DNA of 64,000 bases from Bacteroides sp. (lineage in GTDB: Bacteria; Bacteroidota; Bacteroidia; Bacteroidales; Bacteroidaceae), in contig DXWV01000028.1 of the NCBI GenBank assembly GCA_019416685.1, positions 23,183 through 87,182 of the forward strand, written 5' to 3'. The position numbers and the translations under genes are program-made. This document shows, one piece after another, positions 16,409 to 25,466 of the stretch. Positions within the stretch are counted from its first letter, which is position 1. Every line of letters starts with the position of its first letter. The notes beneath the pieces are model-generated. The model saw only the letters and a list, made by a program, of their open reading frames with translations, had not been told where the DNA came from and did no database searches.

Positions 16409-18400
16409 ATGGGAAAAAATTACAGAAGATTGACTGAAGACGAAGTGCTTCAGTTGAAGAGCCAGTCGTGTCTGGCTGATGATTGGGGGAAAATTTCTGT
16501 GGCCAAGGACTTTACTACCGAGTATGTGCACCATACCCGTTTTTCTGGAGAGGTGAAACTCGGAGTTTTCCAGTCGGAATTTATTCTGCCGGGGGGAATT
16601 AAGAAGCATTCCGGACTGCGGCATGTCACCTTGCACAACGTAACAGTAGGAGATAACTGCTGTATTGAAAACATCCAGAATTATATTGCAAACTATGAAA
16701 TTGGAGATGATGCATTTATTGAAAATGTTGATATCATCCTTGTAGATGGCCGTACCACTTTTGGTAATGGAGTAGAAGTTGCTGTATTAAATGAAACCGG
16801 TGGCCGGGAAGTACTGATCAATGATAAGCTCTCGGCACATCAGGCCTATATTCTGGCTCTGTACCGTCATCGTCCGGAATTAATCAGTCGCATGAAGGAA
16901 ATCACTGATTACTATTCCAATAAACACGCTTCTACTATTGGAACAATCGGAAACCGGGTTATGATACTCAATACCGGTTCTATTAAAAATGTGCGAATAG
17001 GAGATTGTTGTCATATATGCGGGACCTGCCGTTTGACAAATGGTAGTATTAATAGTAATGCAATTGCTCCGGTGCACATCGGGCATGGAGTAATCTGTGA
17101 TGACTTTATTATATCTTCCGGTTCGCATATTGATGATGGAACGATGTTGACACGCTGTTTTATTGGACAAGCTTGTAGACTGGGACATAATTATTCGGCT
17201 TCGGATTCTTTGTTTTTCAGTAATTGCCAAGGAGAGAACGGTGAAGCATGTGCTATTTTCGCCGGACCCTATACGGTGACACATCATAAATCGACTCTAT
17301 TGATTGCCGGCATGTTTTCATTTATGAATGCTGGTTCAGGCTCTAATCAAAGTAATCATATGTACAAATTAGGTCCCATCCATCAGGGAACAATGGAACG
17401 GGGAGCAAAAACAACTTCTGATTCTTATATTCTCTGGCCGGCACGCGTGGGAGCCTTTTCTCTGGTAATGGGGCGTCATGTTAATCATGCGGATACATCC
17501 AACTTGCCATTTTCTTATCTGATAGAACAACAGAATACTACTTTCCTTGTCCCAGGGGTTAATTTGCGTAGCGTAGGAACCATTCGTGACGCCCAGAAAT
17601 GGCCGAAGCGTGATAAACGAAAAGATCCGAACAAGTTGGATTATATTAATTATAATCTATTGAGTCCATATACCATTCAGAAGATGTTTGCAGGACGCAC
17701 TATTCTGAAAGATTTGAAGCGTGTATCGGGTGAAACTTCGGAGACATATTCTTATCAGAGCGCTAAAATAAAGAATTCTTCACTTAACAGTGGTATTCGT
17801 TTTTATGAGATAGCTATTCATAAATTTTTGGGTAACTCAATTATTAAGCGCCTCGAAGGTATTAATTTTCAAAACAATGAAGATATTCGTGAACGTTTGA
17901 AGCCAGATACCGAAATAGGTACCGGCGAATGGGTAGATATTTCCGGATTAATTGCTCCGAAGAGTGAGATAGAAAAACTGATGTGTGGTATTGAAAGTGG
18001 AAAAATAAATCGCCTGAAAGAGATTAATGCCTGTTTTTCAGAGATGCATAATAATTACTATACCTACGAGTGGACATGGGCGTATGGTAAGATACAGGAG
18101 TTCTACGGACTCGATCCCGAAACAATTACTGCTAAAAATATTATTGATATCGTACGTTCCTGGAAAGAAGCTGTTATCGGACTGGATCGTATGGTTTATA
18201 GTGATGCACGCAAGGAGTTCTCTCTGTCTTCTATGACAGGTTTTGGTGCCGATGGCTCTGATGATGAAATGAAACTCGATTTTGAACAGGTGCGTGGTGA
18301 CTTTGAAAGTAACCCGTTTGTAACCGCTGTATTGCAACACATTGATGACAAGAATGCCTTGGGTGATGAATTGATAAATCGTATCGGACAGTTGGGGTAA
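16409..18400 (+). CDS. DUF4954 protein with left-handed beta-helix (acyltransferase-like) repeats
   Basis: A protein of 663 residues from MGKNYRRLTEDE. In-frame sequence upstream to 16310 is only the repeat. Hexapeptide-like turns (VGDNCCIENI, IGDDAFIENV, IGDCCHICGTCRLTNGS, IGHGVICDDFIISSGSHIDD) run from about 70 to 330, indicating a left-handed beta-helix as in UDP-GlcNAc/sugar acyl- or nucleotidyltransferase relatives. The C-terminal third is mostly helical. It has no signal peptide, so it acts in the cytoplasm. The domain family is widespread in Bacteroidales and its reaction is not known to me; a sugar-metabolic role is only suggested by the fold. Confidence 0.85.
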   Translation: MGKNYRRLTEDEVLQLKSQSCLADDWGKISVAKDFTTEYVHHTRFSGEVKLGVFQSEFILPGGIKKHSGLRHVTLHNVTVGDNCCIENIQNYIANYEIGDDAFIENVDIILVDGRTTFGNGVEVAVLNETGGREVLINDKLSAHQAYILALYRHRPELISRMKEITDYYSNKHASTIGTIGNRVMILNTGSIKNVRIGDCCHICGTCRLTNGSINSNAIAPVHIGHGVICDDFIISSGSHIDDGTMLTRCFIGQACRLGHNYSASDSLFFSNCQGENGEACAIFAGPYTVTHHKSTLLIAGMFSFMNAGSGSNQSNHMYKLGPIHQGTMERGAKTTSDSYILWPARVGAFSLVMGRHVNHADTSNLPFSYLIEQQNTTFLVPGVNLRSVGTIRDAQKWPKRDKRKDPNKLDYINYNLLSPYTIQKMFAGRTILKDLKRVSGETSETYSYQSAKIKNSSLNSGIRFYEIAIHKFLGNSIIKRLEGINFQNNEDIRERLKPDTEIGTGEWVDISGLIAPKSEIEKLMCGIESGKINRLKEINACFSEMHNNYYTYEWTWAYGKIQEFYGLDPETITAKNIIDIVRSWKEAVIGLDRMVYSDARKEFSLSSMTGFGADGSDDEMKLDFEQVRGDFESNPFVTAVLQHIDDKNALGDELINRIGQLG

Positions 18401-18414
18401 AAGACGAAAATTGG

Positions 18415-18454
18415 ATATATATCACCACAGAAACTAATTTGTGGTGATATATAT
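18415..18454. terminator. Bidirectional terminator between DUF4954 and the hybrid regulator
   Basis: Perfect 15-bp stem ATATATATCACCACA / TGTGGTGATATATAT with a 10-nt loop, flanked by A-rich sequence on the right and a T-rich run when read leftwards. It serves two convergent genes. Confidence 0.9.
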
Positions 18455-18466
18455 AAAAAATATTTC

Positions 18467-21400
18467 TTATTGAAGATTTTCTTCTCTGTATTTGGTAGGT
18501 GTACAACCTACCATTTTTTTAAAGAATGTACTGAAATAGCGTTGACTGCTAAAACCGACAGCTTCTGATATTTCAAGCATATTGCAATTTGTCTCGCGTA
18601 GCATTTGCAGCGCTTTTTCTATGCGGAAGTTATTGATGCAATCATTGATACCCATATAGTTTAGAGCTTTTAGTCTGTTATAAAGCGTAGTTCGTGCCAT
18701 TCCCATTCTTTCAGCAATGAAGTCTACATCTAAATCAGGGTTGTTTAGATTTTCTATAATAATGTTGTTCAGCTTGAACAAGAATCTTTCATCTGCATTA
18801 CTGGGCTCTTTTCCTTCTATTGATATGCCGCTGGCATGATTCCGGTAATGCTTTTGTAACATTTTTCTGTTTTTCAGTAAATTATGTGCTATAATTGTCA
18901 GTTCTTCTACTTCGAATGGTTTGGTTAAATAAATATCAGCCCCTGATTTATATCCGGAAGCTGTACTTTCAACATCTGTTCGTGCGGTCAGTAGAATTAC
19001 AGGGATAAAGCAAGTCTTCTCTTGTTTTTTAATTTGTTGGCAGAGTTCCAGTCCGTCTCCTTCCTGCATCATAATATCGCTCACAATAATATCCGGTAGG
19101 TTTTGTGTAGCAATGATAAAGGCATCCTTACCATTATTAGCTGTATATACGTTTTGGAAATTGTCTTTCAAGGCTTCTTTGAGAAAGTTACATAATTCGA
19201 CATTATCCTCCACTACCAGTATGGAGTAGTTTTTAGTGTCGAATGTCTCATCTTCCTCTTTAGTTTCCGGTTTTTCCTTTTCAGAAAAGCGAAGTATGTC
19301 ATTAAGTGATATATTGACTGATTGTTCCGGTGATATCTCATTTTTCTTTTCCGGAAGATCAAAATAGAAGGTTGCTCCCGCTTTTTCATTATTATAAGCA
19401 TTTATTTTTCCTCCTTGCAGCTCCACTAACACTTTCACATAAGATAGTCCGATGCCACTTCCTTCTTTCGAATTTCTTCCCTGGTAAAAACGGACAAACA
19501 AATGTTTCATATCTTCTTCGTCCAATCCGACACCTTCGTCGGTTATCAGAATTCGTATATGCCCTTCTTCTTTGCGTGTAGTTAGAGTGACTGTACTACC
19601 CGCTGGAGTAAATTTCAAGGCATTTGCCAGTAAATTGGATATGATCATTTCGCATTTGTTCATATCAAATGTCCAATCAGCAATTTGATTGTCAAAGTTA
19701 TATATAAAATGTACTCCTTTGTTGGTGAATTCTTCGGTGAAACTGCCGGCAATATCTTCCAGCCAATCGTTGAAATGGGCAGTTGAAAGATGCAATACAT
19801 TTTGTCCCATCTCTATACGACGCACATCGAGTACCATTTCTATGAGGTTTTTCATTCGTCTTACCTGTTTACAGATGCCTTCCAGTTGTTCCTTCAATTT
19901 TCCATCAACTGTCATATCTTTACTTAACAGTCGTCTGAGTGGAGCATATATTAACATTAACGGAGTTCGTAACTCATGACTCATGTTGATAAGGAAACGT
20001 ATTTTTTCCTCATTCATATTTTGCTTATGCTCTTTTAATTCCCATTGGAGCTTACGCTCTTTTTTTCGATTGTAAGATATCATATAAAAGATACAGAACA
20101 CAATGAATAGAACTATTGATAATAGTTTCAGATATATATTTTGCCACCACGGAGCCGAAACTTTCAGACTGAGTATCGGGACCATATCCGTCCAACTGCC
20201 ATCCCGGTTGCTACACGAAACGGACACCTTATAGTTGCCCGGAGGTAGTGAATAAAGGGGTAGGGTAGGGACGTACGATTCAATATCTCGTGTCATTTCC
20301 GAAATATGGAATCGGTATATTTTTTTCCGGAATACATCTTCTTCATTTCCGATCAGTTTAATAACGAGAGATGTGTAATGATATGGGAGAGTCAATTCTC
20401 CCTTTTCTGAAACCTGATTTGTGATCGTGGCTCCGTTTAGTTCAACATCCATCAGCTTTATGGAAGGCATTTTACTGTCTTTGAATGGATACCCTTTACA
20501 GATACGCAATAAACCGTTTGCTCCGCATAGGTAGATATCTCCTGATTGTGATACCGGATAATTAGTATACATATATTCATTGGCCAAAGCTCCATCGTTT
20601 TCATCAAAAATGGTGAATCGCTTGTCCGATAAAGAATAAGTAAACAACATATTGCATGCACCGACCCATACTCTTCCCGTAGAGTCATAGACTACTATTC
20701 TGGCTTCACTGAATAGTGAAGTCTCTATTTTGTTAACTGATTTATCTTTTCGGTTGTACTCCATTAGTCCACGATTGGTTGCCATCCAAAAGTTTCCTTG
20801 TGCATCACTGCATACACTATTTATCGTAATATTCGGATTGGCATAATAAAGTGGAGATAAAGTTCGGGTACGGTTATCTAATCGAAAGATATTTCTTATT
20901 CCACTCAGATAAGTTACCGAATCAGTTGAAGTGATCACTTTCAGGTTGCTGATAGGTGTTTCCGTATTTTTTCGTACATCTGCCATCCGTACTTGGGAAA
21001 GTTGATTTGTTTTCGTATCATAAATATATACTTGTTCTGCCAGCATATGGTATTTGCCCGGACTGAACTGGTGTATACAGATGCTCTTTCCCATCAGGTT
21101 AATTTGATCTATGAGAGATTGATTTATGAAATTACACGGACGACAAGCTCCTGTTGTTTTGTTAAAGAAATAAAGTCCTTTTCCGAAAAAGGATACGATC
21201 AGTTCCTGGCGGCTGTATCCTGCTATCGATACCACTTTTTCCTTGCAGCATAGAGGGTAATGTTTAAATGTGTTTTCTGTTTGGTTCAGACGGTTGATAC
21301 CACCTCCGTCTGTTCCCACATATATGAAGCCGTCTTCTTCATGTAGACATAAGGCTGTTTTATTGGTCAATCCGAAAATGTTTTCTAGCGGTGCATCCTG

Positions 21401-22429
21401 AAAAGTACGCATGTATACTTCACGTATGTTCAATAATCCGTTTCGGATAGTACCTGCCCATAAATTTTGTGACCGATCTGCATACAGGCATTTTACAGAG
21501 TTTGTTGGGAATGAATTATTATTTCCTGTTTGATATTCGATGGTCCGAAAAGTGTTAGTAGGCAGATGCAGGCGAGCTATTCCACCGCCATCAGTAGCTA
21601 TCCAAAGCTCATCTTTGTAAGATAACATATCCAATACCACGTTATTGCATAGTTCGGAGTTATGAGTTGAATAACTGGCTACCTTATTGCCATTTACATC
21701 ATAGCATACTATCCCTTTGCCATAGGGTGATAACCATAGATTTTTGTGCTTATCAATAAAATACGAAGTAATGTGTTGCTCTTCACATGAGGTGAAAGGT
21801 GTTAGCTGATGGCTATCGGCATGATATAGGTAAACACCTTTCCATAGTGTCCCTATTATGTATATATCATCCTTCCACGGTTGGATATACATAAAATAAT
21901 CGTTGATAGCTTCGCCTTTATTAATGATCGGGAGACTATGCAATTTTCGGTCGTCATAGCTATATAGCCAAAGTCCGGTTCCGGCAAACAATACTCCATT
22001 TTTTAACAGACAAGCTGTTTTGGCTTGTACGGGAGCATTATTATAATACAATAAGGTGAAGTTATCTTCTCCCCGGCTATAAAGTGATACCCCTTCCCGC
22101 GTTCCTATCCATAGATTGAGTAAGGAATCTTCTTCTAAAAAACAGATTCCATTATCCGGCAGTGAATGAGAGGAATATGAGTCATAGAAGTAGTTTTTCA
22201 ATTCGTATTGATCGAAGCGGTTTAATCCCATCTGAGTCCCTATCCAGATGATACCTTTGTAATCTTTGAGCACACAGTTGACGGTTGTTTGCGAAAGTCC
22301 TTCCTGTAAGGATAGTTGTTTGAAATAATAATCGGGAAAAGCATGTAGAGAAGAAACGGCCCATTGCATCAATAGAACACATCCGACAAACCGGCATAAA
22401 CAGGTTAGTATGTTTCCATAGTTTTTCAT
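18467..22429 (-). CDS. Hybrid two-component system sensor/regulator (HTCS)
   Basis: About 1320 residues from MKNYGNILTCL; nine in-frame codons upstream are possible but precede the signal sequence. Order: signal or anchor (1-30), two-component propeller repeats (about 35-680, e.g. KDYKGIIWIGTQMGLNRFD), Y_Y_Y domain, membrane span about 766-785, HisKA with phospho-acceptor His818 in NMSHELRTPL, HATPase with DEGVGL and GSGIGLSYVKVLV, receiver with Asp1118 in IIVSDIMM and K in LTKPF, and a C-terminal AraC-type HTH (about 1225-1320). Such proteins sense a periplasmic oligosaccharide and activate a neighbouring PUL. The nearest PUL begins at 25467 on the other strand, with an Rhs cassette in between. 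Target assignment is inferred. Confidence 0.95.
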   Translation of the reverse strand: MKNYGNILTCLCRFVGCVLLMQWAVSSLHAFPDYYFKQLSLQEGLSQTTVNCVLKDYKGIIWIGTQMGLNRFDQYELKNYFYDSYSSHSLPDNGICFLEEDSLLNLWIGTREGVSLYSRGEDNFTLLYYNNAPVQAKTACLLKNGVLFAGTGLWLYSYDDRKLHSLPIINKGEAINDYFMYIQPWKDDIYIIGTLWKGVYLYHADSHQLTPFTSCEEQHITSYFIDKHKNLWLSPYGKGIVCYDVNGNKVASYSTHNSELCNNVVLDMLSYKDELWIATDGGGIARLHLPTNTFRTIEYQTGNNNSFPTNSVKCLYADRSQNLWAGTIRNGLLNIREVYMRTFQDAPLENIFGLTNKTALCLHEEDGFIYVGTDGGGINRLNQTENTFKHYPLCCKEKVVSIAGYSRQELIVSFFGKGLYFFNKTTGACRPCNFINQSLIDQINLMGKSICIHQFSPGKYHMLAEQVYIYDTKTNQLSQVRMADVRKNTETPISNLKVITSTDSVTYLSGIRNIFRLDNRTRTLSPLYYANPNITINSVCSDAQGNFWMATNRGLMEYNRKDKSVNKIETSLFSEARIVVYDSTGRVWVGACNMLFTYSLSDKRFTIFDENDGALANEYMYTNYPVSQSGDIYLCGANGLLRICKGYPFKDSKMPSIKLMDVELNGATITNQVSEKGELTLPYHYTSLVIKLIGNEEDVFRKKIYRFHISEMTRDIESYVPTLPLYSLPPGNYKVSVSCSNRDGSWTDMVPILSLKVSAPWWQNIYLKLLSIVLFIVFCIFYMISYNRKKERKLQWELKEHKQNMNEEKIRFLINMSHELRTPLMLIYAPLRRLLSKDMTVDGKLKEQLEGICKQVRRMKNLIEMVLDVRRIEMGQNVLHLSTAHFNDWLEDIAGSFTEEFTNKGVHFIYNFDNQIADWTFDMNKCEMIISNLLANALKFTPAGSTVTLTTRKEEGHIRILITDEGVGLDEEDMKHLFVRFYQGRNSKEGSGIGLSYVKVLVELQGGKINAYNNEKAGATFYFDLPEKKNEISPEQSVNISLNDILRFSEKEKPETKEEDETFDTKNYSILVVEDNVELCNFLKEALKDNFQNVYTANNGKDAFIIATQNLPDIIVSDIMMQEGDGLELCQQIKKQEKTCFIPVILLTARTDVESTASGYKSGADIYLTKPFEVEELTIIAHNLLKNRKMLQKHYRNHASGISIEGKEPSNADERFLFKLNNIIIENLNNPDLDVDFIAERMGMARTTLYNRLKALNYMGINDCINNFRIEKALQMLRETNCNMLEISEAVGFSSQRYFSTFFKKMVGCTPTKYREENLQ

Positions 22430-22611
22430 AATCGTTTTTTTGATTTGTGTAGACAAAATTAAAACAAATGTGACAGATAAGCAAAAGGTATGCGAAAATA
22501 ATGTCTTTTTGAAGCAAAGATAATGGGATGGTTATTAACATTGTTAATCTGTTTTTTTAACTATGAAATTGGTACATACAATAGTATATATTTTTATTGT
22601 GTAAAGAAACG

Positions 22612-22642
22612 TTGTTAACAAAAGCTTAAGTGTATACTTTTG
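22612..22642 (+). promoter_or_regulatory. Possible rightward promoter upstream of the Rhs cassette
   Basis: TTG at 22612-22614 and TACTTTTG at 22635-22642 (TAnnTTTG) are 20 bp apart, the normal spacing of a Bacteroides housekeeping promoter. It points towards the repeat and the Rhs cassette, about 600 bp away. Confidence 0.4.
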
Positions 22643-22949
22643 CAATACTAATAAACTGACTTGTTTGATCGTTGAATATAAGGAAGTTATCGGCGTACTG
22701 TTATGTCGTTTTGCTTTGTTGTAACCATTGTCTCTTATCCGGAATTTATAATTTTAATTGTGATTTTAGTAAGTTAAAGTAGACGGTACGCTTTATTTTA
22801 CGGTGTTGCAAATTGTTTATTAGAGTTTACGTAAATTAGTTTTTGTACGCCCACGGCTTTAATTATTTTGCTTCTTCTCTTTAGAAATTTCTTTTTCTCT
22901 ATATAGAAAAGTTATCTTTATAAAGAAGCTATCTTTATTCAAAGGATGC

Positions 22950-23012
22950 GAATATATATTTAAAGTCTATGGATATATATTTGAAGTCTACGAATATATA
23001 TTTAAAGTCTAT
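22950..23012 (+). repeat. Three tandem 21-bp repeats
   Basis: Units 22950-22970, 22971-22991 and 22992-23012 share G(A/G)ATATATATTT(A/G)AAGTCTA. Units 1 and 3 are identical and unit 2 differs at three positions. The array lies in an AT-rich gap of about 790 bp (22457-23244) in which I see no convincing gene; a 75-codon frame beginning at 22969 arises largely from the repeat. Confidence 0.85.
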
Positions 23013-23244
23013 GAATAAAGTTTATTCTAAGAAAAAGATAACTTTACTTACTGATCAGAGAGACTTTAGTATAGGCACAATGAAACTTTCAGCCTGTATT
23101 ATTGATGCTATTATAAAATACACACGTACGCGATATATAACAAATCTGATTTACATTAACTCTATTATGCTTGATATTATTTCAAATACTCTTTAAAGAA
23201 TGATTTTAGAAAAAGATTGAATGATTTGAAACATCAGAATATTT

Positions 23245-24444
23245 TTGATTTCGTACTATTGGGGGCGTTTATGTAATCCTGAAACTCAATCTGTATATGC
23301 TCCCGGAAGTGAGCCATCATTATTTCTAAATCGTGGTTACACTGGGCATGAGCATTTATCTATATTCGGATTGATAAATATGAACGCTCGTTTATACGAT
23401 CCATTATTAGGTCGTTTTTTGAGCCCGGATCGATATGTGCAGATGCCGGAAAATAGCCAAAGTTTTAATCGTTATAGCTATTGCTTGAATAATCCATTGA
23501 TGTATAGGGACCAAACGGGAGAGATTGCGTGGTTTGTTCCGGTGATAATAGGTGCAGTGGTAGGGGCTTATGTAGGAGCATCTATTCAGTCTCATACGGC
23601 TGCATTTTGGAATTGGAAACCGGATTGTTGGAAAGGTGCTATAGCTGGTGGCGTGATTGGTGCTACACTTGGATATGGTTTTTCGGCAGCGATAGGTGCT
23701 ACAGGTATGACAACAATGGCAGCTGGTGTGAGTGTTCCAACAAAGACGGCAGGTTTGGTTAGTACGATGTTGAATAGTGGCTCAATAAATATTGGAATAA
23801 ATGCCCTTTCAGGAGGTGGTTGGGACGGAGCGTGGAAGTCCGGTCTCGTTGGTATGGCTTCTGGCGCTTGGACTGCTACCGGAGGCTTGGGAATGGTAAA
23901 AGGTTTTGGCTCTACATCAAATATTGGGCAGTTGTCGGGGAAATTAGGTTATGAGATGATAGGGACAGCGGGACGTTCGATAGGTAAAAACTGGGCACAA
24001 GGGGATAATCCTTTTTCAAAAGTCTCTTTAGGAGTTGGACCTGTTAACTTGACTATAGGGAAAGGACAAAAGTTATTTCAATGGCAGAATAATATAGGGA
24101 ATATTGCAACAAATGCTTTTGGGTTGATAAATTTGGCATTTGGTGGAAATGCTAGTTTTGACTGGAAAAATTTGTCATTAAATTATAGTGGTGGAGGCGT
24201 TGATCACTTTTATTCACCCAAGATTTGGGATACTGGATTTGGTGCTCATGCCATTATTGGTAACTCGAATTTAAATAATTTGTATTCACATGAACTCCAC
24301 CATTTGTGGCAATCCCGTTCTATGGGAGATGCTTTCCTTTTGAATTATTTTATGCATGGACTAAATTCTGTTGTTGGACATGGAACCCTTATTGGTATAC
24401 AAAATTTCTTTGAAACACAAGCGGATACAAAATATTGGTGGTAA
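23245..24444 (+). CDS. Orphan Rhs C-terminal cassette with putative zinc-metallopeptidase (HExxH) toxin domain
   Basis: The frame has no ATG near its 5' end (TTG at 23245, stop TGA at 23227), and similarity starts within the last YD-repeat region (YYWGRLCNPETQSVYAPGSE). It carries the Rhs core motif MNARLYDPLLGRFLSPD and NRYSYCLNNPLMY. After the core come a glycine/alanine-rich hydrophobic segment (about 95-210) and a variable tip with H349-E-L-H-H353 followed by LWQSR and, about 40 residues later, E390-TQAD. This is the pattern of a gluzincin-type metallopeptidase. Full Rhs proteins are polymorphic toxins with exchangeable tips; here only the exchangeable end remains, so it is a displaced or reserve toxin cassette. 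The next gene is the likely immunity partner. Confidence 0.8.
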   Translation: MISYYWGRLCNPETQSVYAPGSEPSLFLNRGYTGHEHLSIFGLINMNARLYDPLLGRFLSPDRYVQMPENSQSFNRYSYCLNNPLMYRDQTGEIAWFVPVIIGAVVGAYVGASIQSHTAAFWNWKPDCWKGAIAGGVIGATLGYGFSAAIGATGMTTMAAGVSVPTKTAGLVSTMLNSGSINIGINALSGGGWDGAWKSGLVGMASGAWTATGGLGMVKGFGSTSNIGQLSGKLGYEMIGTAGRSIGKNWAQGDNPFSKVSLGVGPVNLTIGKGQKLFQWQNNIGNIATNAFGLINLAFGGNASFDWKNLSLNYSGGGVDHFYSPKIWDTGFGAHAIIGNSNLNNLYSHELHHLWQSRSMGDAFLLNYFMHGLNSVVGHGTLIGIQNFFETQADTKYWW

Positions 24445-24461
24445 TTACAAACAGATTGAAG

Positions 24462-24962
24462 ATGATGAAAAAAATAGTTTTTATTTTAGTAATAATATTT
24501 TATTGTTCTTGTATGGATGTGTTTTATCATGGAAATTTAGCTACTCCTATAAAAATTAACGGAATTGATTCATTAAAATTGAATTCAGAATGTGGCGAAT
24601 TTAGTTTGGTAGCTTTAGGCTATCAGATGAAAAATCCAAGTCAATATACTATATTTTTGAAATATAATTTTAATACAAGTAATGGTGTACTGCATACGGA
24701 TTCTTTTAAAATTCTAAAAAACGATGGTTTTATTGTAAATAATGTTCGATTTATGCATCGTAGTAAGAAGCAGACTAGTCGGAGAACTAAACAAATTAAG
24801 CAGAATATATATCAAATCGAAGCCGATGAGATTGTTTTCGTATCATTTGATATTTCTTTTCTTAAAGAGACGAAAAAGGAGATAACAATTCTCCCGAGTG
24901 ATTATATCATTTGCAAAGAAAAACCTCTATTGAAAGATACAATTAAAATATCTTTAAAATGA
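24462..24962 (+). CDS. Small lipoprotein, probable immunity partner of the Rhs cassette
   Basis: A protein of 166 residues from the ATG pair at 24462/24465, 17 bp after the Rhs cassette stop. The signal peptide ends in a cysteine (FYCSC-M), so it is probably a lipoprotein. The mature part is one beta-rich domain with many Lys and Ile residues. No family recognised. Position directly behind an Rhs tip, small size and AT-rich composition are those of an immunity gene; a periplasmic or surface location would suit a toxin delivered outside the cytoplasm. Function is inferred from context. Confidence 0.65.
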   Translation: MMKKIVFILVIIFYCSCMDVFYHGNLATPIKINGIDSLKLNSECGEFSLVALGYQMKNPSQYTIFLKYNFNTSNGVLHTDSFKILKNDGFIVNNVRFMHRSKKQTSRRTKQIKQNIYQIEADEIVFVSFDISFLKETKKEITILPSDYIICKEKPLLKDTIKISLK

Positions 24963-25042
24963 TTATCTGTTTAGAAACTGCTTTGAGTGCTTCCCGCACG
25001 GGGAGGTACGCCAAGCGATGGTTCCTGCGTTTCAATAAAAAT

Positions 25043-25190
25043 CTAAAACTCTTTGCCCTCTATGGTGAACTGATTCATTTCTTGATCAGCTTTGAACTCA
25101 ATAGCCAACTGCTGATTCGCATAATGTTCTAATTTGTCCCATAATGTTTCAAATCGTCCGAGATTGTTTGTATTGGACAAATTTGAAAAA
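25043..25190 (-). pseudogene. Possible gene remnant (C-terminal fragment)
   Basis: The minus strand has a short open stretch that reads LGRFETLWDKLEHYANQQLA and ends EMNQFTIEGKEF before a stop at 25043-25045. Composition looks like real protein, while the codons further upstream are AT-rich noise. I do not recognise the family. The surrounding 24963-25466 gap holds nothing else coding; it has a small hairpin near 24989-25004 and a TAnnTTTG box (25232-25239) that could start transcription towards 25467. Confidence 0.3.
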
Positions 25191-25466
25191 AAGTTTGAGC
25201 TATTTAAAACATAAAGATAATATAAGGCACATACATTTGCAATGCGATTAATTAAAGAATCTTATTTAAAGCAATCGCATCCTTTGGTAAACTTGATCTA
25301 TAAGAAGATGTACATTATGAAATGACCTTTTCTTCCTTTTATCTATCGTTTACTGCCGGAGGTATAAAATTCTTTCTCTTATTAAAAGGAGAGCGGAATA
25401 AAAGTTTAAAGATAGCAGATTTACTGCTTACTTATATTTATTGTTTAACATAAAAATTAATGTATT

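Noticed and set aside
22969..23196. 75-codon frame before the Rhs cassette
   Set aside because: Its first third is the translated 21-bp repeat and the rest is AT-rich with no recognisable domain or signal; not supported as a gene.
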